Source: Gemmatimonadales bacterium (lineage in GTDB: Bacteria > Gemmatimonadota > Gemmatimonadetes > Gemmatimonadales > GWC2-71-9). From it: a stretch of DNA of 11,619 nucleotides. A program made the position numbers and the translations under genes. The stretch is taken from positions 1 through 11,619 of the forward strand of contig JACCSE010000344.1 of the NCBI GenBank assembly GCA_013813145.1, read 5' to 3'. Every line of letters starts with the position of its first letter. Position 1 is the stretch's first letter. Positions 6,629 through 11,619 of the stretch are shown piece by piece. The notes under the pieces are model-generated. The model saw only the letters and a program-made list of their open reading frames with translations, had not been told where the DNA came from and made no database searches.

Positions 6629-8980
6629 TCAGTCCTCCCACCCAGCCGTCTTCACCTCCGCCAGCACTCCCTCCAGATCGTTGAACTTGACCCCCTTGGG
6701 CTGCGCCGGCATGAGCGGGAGCTCGATGTCCGACCTCGGCCCCTTCACCTTCACCCGGACCCGGGCCGTTCCATTCTTACCGAGATCCACCGTCACCGGC
6801 ACGTAGGCCTGGAAATCCTCCGGCACGTTCTCCTGGCGTATCTGGAGGCGCACCTTGAACTGCCCGTCGCCGGTGGGCTCGATGCGCTGAGCCACCCGGT
6901 AGGTCGAAACCGCGGTCGAGTGCACCCACTGATCGAAGAACCACCCCAGGTCGGCGTTGGCGTGCCGCTCGACCACCCGGCGGAAGTCGTCGGTGGAGGC
7001 CCGCCTGCCCTCGTACTTCCGATAGATGTCCCGCATCATGCCGGTGAAGCGATCCTCCCGCATCGTCTTGAGGTCCAGCATCAGGACCCGCAGCATGTGG
7101 ACCACCCACGCGCCCTTCTTGTAGATGATGGTCTGGTAGTCGTTCTGATCGTCGTCCTTGGAGGCGAAGACCCGGTAGCCGAGCGAGATCGGTCCCGGAT
7201 CGCCCTCGCGGAGCAGGATACTCGAGCGCCACTGCCGCAGCATGTCGAAGTACATGTCGTTGTCCTTCCGGGCGGCCTGGAGATACCAGAGACCCGAGAA
7301 GGTGGAGAAGCCCTCGCTGAGCCACTGGTCGTGGTAGCTGGCGAAGTCCACCCCGATGCCCCACCACTGGTGCGCCACCTCGTGCGCCCGGAAGACCTCG
7401 TCCGCCCCGTCGTCGCTGGTGTTCTGGAAGGTGGCCCAGGAGAGGTGGACCATGCCGGGGAAGGCCTCGCCGTGGAAATCCGGAATCTCGGTGGCGTAGA
7501 AGTGCTTGACCGGCGCCGGCCCGTACATCTCCTGGAAGAAGCGCAGGCTCTGGATCACGTCGGTCCCCACCCGCTCACGCATCTTGCGCTGCTGCACGAA
7601 GACTCGGGAAAGTTTCCGATGTGCTTCCTCCGAGACCATCACGGTCACCGGCGGCACGCCCGCCTCCCGCACGCTGTAGTCCTTGAAGAGTCCGAGATTG
7701 AACGAGGCGTTCCGAATCGGGCCCGGCGTCACCCACCGAGTGCGCACGGTGCGCCCCGACCTGGTCGAGTCCACCCGGTCTCCGACGCTGGCGAGCAGGT
7801 AGGCGTCGGAGGTATGGAAGGTCAGGTCGAACCGTGCCAGGCTCCGTCCCTCCAGCGAGCGCGGGTACCAGGCGATGGACGACTTGATCCGAAAGAAGTC
7901 GACGAAGCGGTCGATCAGGTTGCCGCGGTAGTAGAGGGTGAGCGGACGCACGTCGCCCGGCCGGACCTCCCGGTCGAGCCGCACCCAGAGGAGATCGCTG
8001 TCCCTGCCCCGGAACACCGTGGCCCTTTCGCCGCCCGACCAGCGGGCGGAGTCTACCCGCAACTCCTCGAAGAGCGAGAACGCCACCCAGGGACCGACCG
8101 CCGTATCCGCCACGATGTCCAGCGTCGCCACGGCGGAGAAACCGATCTCGCCGATCCCGGTCGGCGGCAGCCAGGTCTCGATCGCGTAACGTTGCACGTC
8201 GGCCTGGCGCACGCGCTCTCCGGTGATCCCCGGACGGAGCGCGGCCTGGCGGGGAAACCGGGAGATGACCTCCGGCTCCCTCGACCAGTGGCGACCCTTG
8301 AGCTTCCCGGCGAGTGTCACCGCCTCGACCTCGTTCGGGTTCAGCATGAACAGCAGCGGCCCCCCGCCTGAGCGGCGGATGTAGGCGCAGAAGAGGTCGC
8401 TGTGCTCGCCGTTGAGGAGCGCGCTCATCAGGTCCGGATGCACCGTACGGCTGTCCCGGTCCGAGAGCTGCCCCAGCGCGTCCTGCGCGCGCCCTCGCAC
8501 TTCAGCGGGCACCTCCGCCGGCCCGAAGGAGAGCGTGCGCTCCAGCTCGGCGAGGGTGCTGTCGGCGAACAGAAAGACGAGGCTGCTGACCGGGGCCTCC
8601 AGTGACGTGGTCTGCTCGATTCGCGCGAGCCGCTGCTGCTCGCCCCGTGACCCCGGCGCGAAGGAGAACGTCCCCGTTCCCTGGAATACCGCGGCCACGG
8701 TGCGCCCGCCCACGGGCGACAGCAGGTAGAGCCTCCCCGCGCCCAGGGTGAATCGCCCGACGTCGCGCTGAAGCACGAGCTTTTCCACCGTGGCGACCCG
8801 GTCGGCCATTCCCCTGAGGCCCATCAGCTGGTCGAAGGCGGCCTCGTAAGACTCGGCAACCGCCAACGCCGAACCGGCGGAGGACGGGAGCACGATGTCG
8901 GCCGGCGCCTGCGCGGGGAGGTGCCCGGCAGCGGCGAGGAAGAGCAGGGAGAGCGCGCGAAGCGTTTCCCGGAGCGACAT
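6629..8980 (-). CDS. Secreted M1-family (gluzincin) metallopeptidase with altered exopeptidase motif
   Basis: A zinc peptidase of the aminopeptidase N superfamily, predicted to act outside the cytoplasm because of its signal peptide (MSLRETLRALSLLFLAAAGHLPAQA, about residues 1-25). It has 783 residues: an unrecognised N-terminal region (about 30-250), a beta-rich M1 N-domain (about 260-450) and the thermolysin-like catalytic domain (about 455-690), with HEVAH (533-537) followed by 18 residues and the zinc ligand Glu556 (WLSEGFSTF). YKKGAWVVHML (620-630) carries the transition-state Tyr. A short beta-type tail follows (about 690-783). The segment that in M1 exopeptidases reads GxMEN reads HGEAFPGMVHLSW (503-515), so the Glu that binds the substrate N-terminus appears replaced by Ala506. 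It may therefore not be a classical aminopeptidase. GGAGG at 8986-8990, five bases before ATG 8980, supports the start. The E1 gene starts 65 bp downstream. Confidence 0.93.
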   Translation of the reverse strand: MSLRETLRALSLLFLAAAGHLPAQAPADIVLPSSAGSALAVAESYEAAFDQLMGLRGMADRVATVEKLVLQRDVGRFTLGAGRLYLLSPVGGRTVAAVFQGTGTFSFAPGSRGEQQRLARIEQTTSLEAPVSSLVFLFADSTLAELERTLSFGPAEVPAEVRGRAQDALGQLSDRDSRTVHPDLMSALLNGEHSDLFCAYIRRSGGGPLLFMLNPNEVEAVTLAGKLKGRHWSREPEVISRFPRQAALRPGITGERVRQADVQRYAIETWLPPTGIGEIGFSAVATLDIVADTAVGPWVAFSLFEELRVDSARWSGGERATVFRGRDSDLLWVRLDREVRPGDVRPLTLYYRGNLIDRFVDFFRIKSSIAWYPRSLEGRSLARFDLTFHTSDAYLLASVGDRVDSTRSGRTVRTRWVTPGPIRNASFNLGLFKDYSVREAGVPPVTVMVSEEAHRKLSRVFVQQRKMRERVGTDVIQSLRFFQEMYGPAPVKHFYATEIPDFHGEAFPGMVHLSWATFQNTSDDGADEVFRAHEVAHQWWGIGVDFASYHDQWLSEGFSTFSGLWYLQAARKDNDMYFDMLRQWRSSILLREGDPGPISLGYRVFASKDDDQNDYQTIIYKKGAWVVHMLRVLMLDLKTMREDRFTGMMRDIYRKYEGRRASTDDFRRVVERHANADLGWFFDQWVHSTAVSTYRVAQRIEPTGDGQFKVRLQIRQENVPEDFQAYVPVTVDLGKNGTARVRVKVKGPRSDIELPLMPAQPKGVKFNDLEGVLAEVKTAGWED

Positions 8981-8985
8981 TGCCG

Positions 8986-8990
8986 CCTCC
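8986..8990 (-). promoter_or_regulatory. Shine-Dalgarno site of the M1 peptidase gene
   Basis: GGAGG on the minus strand, five bases before ATG 8980. It fixes the start of the signal peptide. It is one of only two clear ribosome binding sites in the window; most other genes here lack one. Confidence 0.75.
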
Positions 8991-9033
8991 GGTGATGGGC
9001 CGACCGGTGAATTGGGGGAGAAGGGACGGACGG

Positions 9034-9062
9034 AAAATGCGAAGCGGTTCAGGCTGGGTCAA
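9034..9062 (-). promoter_or_regulatory. Candidate promoter for the M1 peptidase gene
   Basis: Minus-strand TTGACC (9062-9057) matches five of six bases of the housekeeping -35 box. Seventeen bases further is CATTTT (9039-9034), a poor -10 box (three of six). The distance to ATG 8980 is about 50 bases, suitable for a short leader. It lies in the 149-bp spacer between the amidohydrolase and M1 genes. It is a pattern match only and could be chance. Confidence 0.3.
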
Positions 9063-9109
9063 GCACGCGGATAATTGCACCGGCCAGGCGGGGCCCTGCG
9101 CCGCGAGAC

Positions 9110-9128
9110 CCCGCTGTCGCAAAGCGGG
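9110..9128 (-). terminator. Possible hairpin just after the amidohydrolase stop
   Basis: CCCGCT (9110-9115) pairs with AGCGGG (9123-9128) across a seven-base loop, immediately downstream of the amidohydrolase stop on the minus strand. There is no T-tract, and a second overlapping GC-rich pairing is possible around 9098-9112. It could slow or end transcription before the M1 gene, but a stem of this size is expected fairly often in DNA this GC-rich. Confidence 0.25.
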
Positions 9129-9129
9129 A

Positions 9130-10806
9130 TCACTCCGCCGAAAACACGACTCGGCCGCCGACCACAGTCCTGAGAACCTGCACCTGATCGATCGTTTCGG
9201 GCGGGATCCGGGTCAGGTCCTGATTCAGCAGGACGAGGTCGGCCTTGTAGCCGGGCGCGAGCTTGCCCCGGTCGTTCTCGGCGAAGATCCCGTAGGCGTC
9301 ACCGGCGGTGTAGGCGCGGAGTGCCTCCTCGACCGTGATCTTTTGTTCCGGCACCCACCCGCCGGGGTTCTTTCCGTCCAGCGTCCGGCGGGTCACGGCG
9401 GCGTGGATGCCGAGGAGCGGATCCATCGGAGCCACCGTCCAGTCGGAGCCGAAGGCGAGGTGGCCCCCGCGATCGAGGAGGGAGCGGAAAGCGTAGGTGG
9501 TCCGGATCCGCTCGGGCCCGAGCCGCTTTTCGGCCCAGCGGCCGTCGTCCGCGGCGTGGTAGGGCTGCATCGAGGCGATCACGCCGGTCCGGGCGATGCG
9601 ATCGATGTCCCCTCGCCTGAGGTGTTGCGCGTGCTCGATGCGGAAGCGGCGGTCACGCGCGCCGTGGTCCTGGGCCACGCTATCGAAGATGTCGAGCAGG
9701 AGCCCGTTGGCCCGTTCACCGATAGCGTGCACCACCACCTGGAGTCCGGCCGAGTCGGCCCCGCCGATCCAGCGCCGGAGGGAATCTTCAGGGGTGGTCA
9801 GCACGCCGGTGGTCGCCGGGTCGTCGGCGTAGGGGGCGTAGAACAGCGCGGTGGTGGAGCCGAGGGAGCCGTCCACGTACCCCTTCACGCCACCGATCCA
9901 CACCCAGTCGTCGCCCCGGCCCAGGCGGGCCACCGTGTCGGCCACCCGGCGCCAGTCCCCCAGCGGGAAGTAGAGCGCCGCCCGGACCATCAAGCTGCCT
10001 GCCTGCTTGGCGCGTAGATACGCGCCCAGATCGCCCCAGGGCACGCTCATATGGGCAACCGAGGTGACTCCCTTGGATACGGCGTGCTCCATCGCGCGGC
10101 GGAGCGCCCGGTCGCGCTGTTCGTCGGTGGCCGCCGGAATGACGGTGTAGACCGGGCCCATCGCCTCGTCCTTGAGCACACCGGTCGGTTCGCCGGTGCT
10201 GCGGTCGCGCACGATGACGCCGCCGGGGATGTCGCGGGTGGCGGCGGTGATCTTGGCGAGCCGGAGCGCCGCGCTGTTGGCCAGCGCCATGTGCCCGTCG
10301 AGCCGCTGGACGAAGACCGGATTCCTCGGCGTCACCGAATCGATCCACTCTCGCCGGGGCAAGGGGGCGTCGGGCCAGCGCTCGTGGTCCCAGTCGCCGC
10401 CGACGATCCACTCGCCCGGCCGCTTCTCCGCCGCGAACGCGCCGAGCCGCGCGATGAAGTCGGCGGGCGAATCGGCGGGCCGGAGATCCACGCTGGCGAG
10501 CTGAAACCCGCCGTCTATGAAGTGGAGGTGCCCGTCCATGAAGCCGGGGGCCACCATTCCGCCGCCGCTGGACAGCACCCGGGTTCCCTTCGCCACCCGA
10601 GCGGAGACCGTGGCGCTGTCACCCACGGCGACGATGCTATCGCCGGCGATCGCGACCGCTCCGGCCCAGGGGGCGGCGGAGTCGCCGGTCCACACCCGCC
10701 CATAGACGACCAGATCCACTTCGGGAGCGGATCCCGATTCGCAGGCGAGGAGTCCGGCGAGCGCCAGGAGTGACAGCGGGAGGGAGCGCACGGTGGGTCG
10801 GGGCAT
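9130..10806 (-). CDS. YtcJ-like amidohydrolase, predicted lipoprotein
   Basis: A metal-dependent amidohydrolase (Amidohydro_3/YtcJ type) predicted to hydrolyse an amide or related bond in a small molecule outside the cytoplasm. It has 558 residues. The N-terminus PLSLLALAGLLAC ends in a lipobox with Cys22, so the protein should be lipid-anchored. The TIM-barrel metal motifs are present in order: GFMDGHLH with His93/His95, GGVKGYVDGSLGS (Lys308), VVHAIGERA (His360), RIEHAQHL (His392) and AFGSDWTVAPMDP (Asp455). The small beta-sandwich formed by the two ends (LVVYGRVWTGD near 32-42 and KLAPGYKADLVLLNQD near 515-530) is also intact. The substrate is unknown; this family acts on varied amides and carbamates. 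ATG 10806 is supported by GAGAGG four bases upstream. The preceding 80-residue gene ends eight bases before it, with its stop overlapping that site, so the two are translationally coupled. Confidence 0.95.
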   Translation of the reverse strand: MPRPTVRSLPLSLLALAGLLACESGSAPEVDLVVYGRVWTGDSAAPWAGAVAIAGDSIVAVGDSATVSARVAKGTRVLSSGGGMVAPGFMDGHLHFIDGGFQLASVDLRPADSPADFIARLGAFAAEKRPGEWIVGGDWDHERWPDAPLPRREWIDSVTPRNPVFVQRLDGHMALANSAALRLAKITAATRDIPGGVIVRDRSTGEPTGVLKDEAMGPVYTVIPAATDEQRDRALRRAMEHAVSKGVTSVAHMSVPWGDLGAYLRAKQAGSLMVRAALYFPLGDWRRVADTVARLGRGDDWVWIGGVKGYVDGSLGSTTALFYAPYADDPATTGVLTTPEDSLRRWIGGADSAGLQVVVHAIGERANGLLLDIFDSVAQDHGARDRRFRIEHAQHLRRGDIDRIARTGVIASMQPYHAADDGRWAEKRLGPERIRTTYAFRSLLDRGGHLAFGSDWTVAPMDPLLGIHAAVTRRTLDGKNPGGWVPEQKITVEEALRAYTAGDAYGIFAENDRGKLAPGYKADLVLLNQDLTRIPPETIDQVQVLRTVVGGRVVFSAE

Positions 10807-10810
10807 CGAA

Positions 10811-10817
10811 CCTCTCA
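10811..10817 (-). promoter_or_regulatory. Ribosome binding site overlapping the upstream stop codon
   Basis: On the minus strand TGAGAGG combines the TGA stop of the 80-residue gene (10817-10815) with the GAGAGG ribosome binding site (10816-10811) of the amidohydrolase, whose ATG follows four bases later. This fixes the amidohydrolase start and indicates that ribosomes ending the small gene can reinitiate directly. Confidence 0.7.
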
Positions 10818-11057
10818 GCGAAGCTTGGTGAGCCGGCGGATCGCCTCCAGCTTCTCGAGGGCGCTGCCTCCCGAGGCGGCGGGAGCGACCGAGAAGAGAT
10901 CGCGGATGTCGAGCAGGATCTCGAGCATCAACTGGTCCCGCATGAAGGCGCTGTCCAGATCCACCATGCGACCCTGGTCACCGAGCTCCCTGGCGCGGTC
11001 GTAGGACTCACGATAGAGGGACTCGAGGTTGCCGAGGATCCGGTCGCGGGAGCGCAT
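10815..11057 (-). CDS. Small conserved-looking protein of unknown function (80 residues)
   Basis: I do not recognise this protein. From ATG 11057 it begins MRSRDRILGNLESLYRESYD and is highly charged and apparently all helical, with a hydrophobic stretch DQLMLEILLDIRDLF near residues 41-55, a Ser/Gly/Ala-rich hinge (about 58-66) and a basic end (LEKLEAIRRLTKLR). It has no signal peptide, Cys cluster or membrane helix, so a cytoplasmic, perhaps dimeric, helical protein is likely. The open frame extends upstream to 11195, but that part is translated repeat sequence and looks non-coding. No Shine-Dalgarno precedes ATG 11057. Codon use resembles the neighbours, and its tight coupling to the amidohydrolase supports a real gene. 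It might be an accessory or regulatory protein for that operon; this is only context. Confidence 0.6.
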   Translation of the reverse strand: MRSRDRILGNLESLYRESYDRARELGDQGRMVDLDSAFMRDQLMLEILLDIRDLFSVAPAASGGSALEKLEAIRRLTKLR

Positions 11058-11177
11058 GTGGGAGTCGATAGTCGAGGGTCTAGAGTCGAGGGTCGGGTAT
11101 AGCTTACCTTCGATCAAGTCAGGACCGCAATCAGTGCCCGGCTCCCGGCCTTCGACCCTTACACCAGACTTCCCGCC
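11058..11177. promoter_or_regulatory. Divergent spacer with short GTCGAGGGTC repeats
   Basis: This 120-bp region separates the 80-residue gene (minus) from the DJ-1/PfpI gene (plus) and should contain promoters for both. AGTCGAGGGTC occurs twice, at 11070-11080 and 11084-11094, 14 bases apart; a partial copy, AGTCGA, sits at 11063-11068, and a related inverted form, TTCGACCCTT, lies near 11151-11160. A TATAGC/TATACC-like sequence around 11097-11103 could serve as a -10 box, but no good -35 partner is found on either strand. The repeats may be an operator or simply a low-complexity intergenic repeat. Confidence 0.45.
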
Positions 11178-11619
11178 ATGCTGCTCACCGGCCAAACCAT
11201 CCTCTTCTTCGCCGGTCCGCTGTACGAGGACCTGGAGCTCTGGTACCCCAAGATCCGCCTGGAGGAGGAGGGGGCGCGGACGGTGGTTGCCGGGACCGGC
11301 GAGAAGACCTACCAGGGCAAGCGCGGCTACCCGCTGACGGTTGACACCAGCGTGGACCAGATCGAGGCCGGGGCCTTCGACGGGTTGGTCATCCCGGGCG
11401 GCTACGCCCCGGACATCATGCGCCGTTCCGGCCGGCTACTCCAGCTCACCCGGGAAATCTACGCGGCGGGCAAGCCGGTGGCGTTCATCTGCCACGCTGG
11501 ATGGGTACCGATCTCGGCGGGGATCGTGCGCGGCAAGCGGGGGACCAGCGTCGGCGCGATCCGGGACGACCTGGTGAACGCGGGGATGGTCTGGGAGGAT
11601 AGCCCGGTCGTGGTGGACG
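11178..11619 (+). CDS. DJ-1/PfpI-family protein, cut by the window edge
   Basis: The first 147 residues of a DJ-1/PfpI superfamily protein are visible and the frame is still open at the end. Members include intracellular peptidases, deglycases and chaperones acting in the cytoplasm. From ATG 11178 the alternating beta/alpha fold is clear: ILFFAGPLYEDLELWYP (8-24) carries the conserved acidic residue (about Glu17), FDGLVIPGGYAPDIMR (68-82) is the characteristic GGYAPD turn, and VAFICHAGWVPISAG (101-115) is the nucleophile elbow with Cys105 followed by His106, as in PfpI. The family is usually 165-190 residues, so roughly 20-45 residues are missing. No ribosome binding site is seen before the ATG. 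It is transcribed divergently from the small gene and amidohydrolase. Peptidase versus stress-related deglycase function cannot be decided. Confidence 0.9.
   Translation, partial: MLLTGQTILFFAGPLYEDLELWYPKIRLEEEGARTVVAGTGEKTYQGKRGYPLTVDTSVDQIEAGAFDGLVIPGGYAPDIMRRSGRLLQLTREIYAAGKPVAFICHAGWVPISAGIVRGKRGTSVGAIRDDLVNAGMVWEDSPVVVD

Noticed and set aside
6920..8371. 483-codon open frame on the plus strand opposite the M1 peptidase gene
   Set aside because: It is the antisense of a clearly conserved enzyme, its protein is Val/His/Arg/Gly-rich with no recognisable fold, and long antisense frames are expected in GC-rich DNA.
9130..10806. Possible imidazolonepropionase or dihydroorotase identity for the amidohydrolase
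   Set aside because: The motif order and the lipoprotein signal fit the YtcJ/Amidohydro_3 group; cytoplasmic pathway enzymes would lack a lipobox.
1..11619. CRISPR array, tRNA/rRNA gene, transposase or phage gene
   Set aside because: No regularly spaced repeats, no cloverleaf or rRNA-like sequence and no recombinase motif were seen on either strand; the kinase and sigma fragment are ordinary regulators, not a defence system.

Overview
The window is a high-GC bacterial chromosome segment. Every convincing gene has strong GC bias at third codon positions, and the cast is typical of Gemmatimonadota or a similar soil or environmental lineage: a Hanks-type kinase with a C-terminal 2TM module, a TPR protein with a signal peptide, an ECF sigma factor, a fused E1 alpha/beta oxo-acid dehydrogenase, an unusual M1 metallopeptidase and a lipoprotein amidohydrolase. 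The phylum is inferred from gene style alone; no rRNA or marker gene is present.

Layout. Plus strand, 69-about 3000: a membrane Ser/Thr kinase followed at once by a TPR gene with a signal peptide. The TPR gene is damaged: it has no ordinary start codon, a probable single-base deletion near 2263, and a lost 3' end. At about 2975-3025 it runs tail-to-tail into the 5' part of an ECF sigma factor gene on the minus strand, which is also cut, just after region 2. The sigma fragment lies directly downstream of, and overlapping, a secreted M15-family peptidase gene (minus, start 4158). Two convergent genes that both lack their 3' ends suggest a deletion or an assembly join.

Minus strand, 4159-4436 is a gene-free spacer with a 152-bp segment bounded by perfect 16-bp inverted repeats. 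Then come, in order of transcription from right to left: an 80-residue unknown protein (start 11057), a YtcJ-like amidohydrolase lipoprotein (start 10806; its ribosome binding site overlaps the preceding stop), an M1-family metallopeptidase (start 8980) and the fused E1 alpha/beta subunit of a branched-chain or related 2-oxo-acid dehydrogenase (start 6563). The first two are clearly coupled. The last two are 65 bp apart and could be one unit, separated from the amidohydrolase by 149 bp with a candidate promoter. At the right edge a DJ-1/PfpI-family gene reads out of the window on the plus strand, divergent from the small gene across a 120-bp spacer with short repeats.

How they fit together: the minus-strand genes look catabolic or scavenging (extracytoplasmic peptide and amide hydrolysis, then oxidation of branched-chain oxo-acids), but this is a contextual guess and no pathway is complete here. 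I see no CRISPR array, tRNA, rRNA, transposase or defence system. The best leads are the double-truncation junction, the inverted-repeat element, the M1 enzyme with a changed exopeptidase motif, and the GC-rich palindromic repeat inside the kinase linker.
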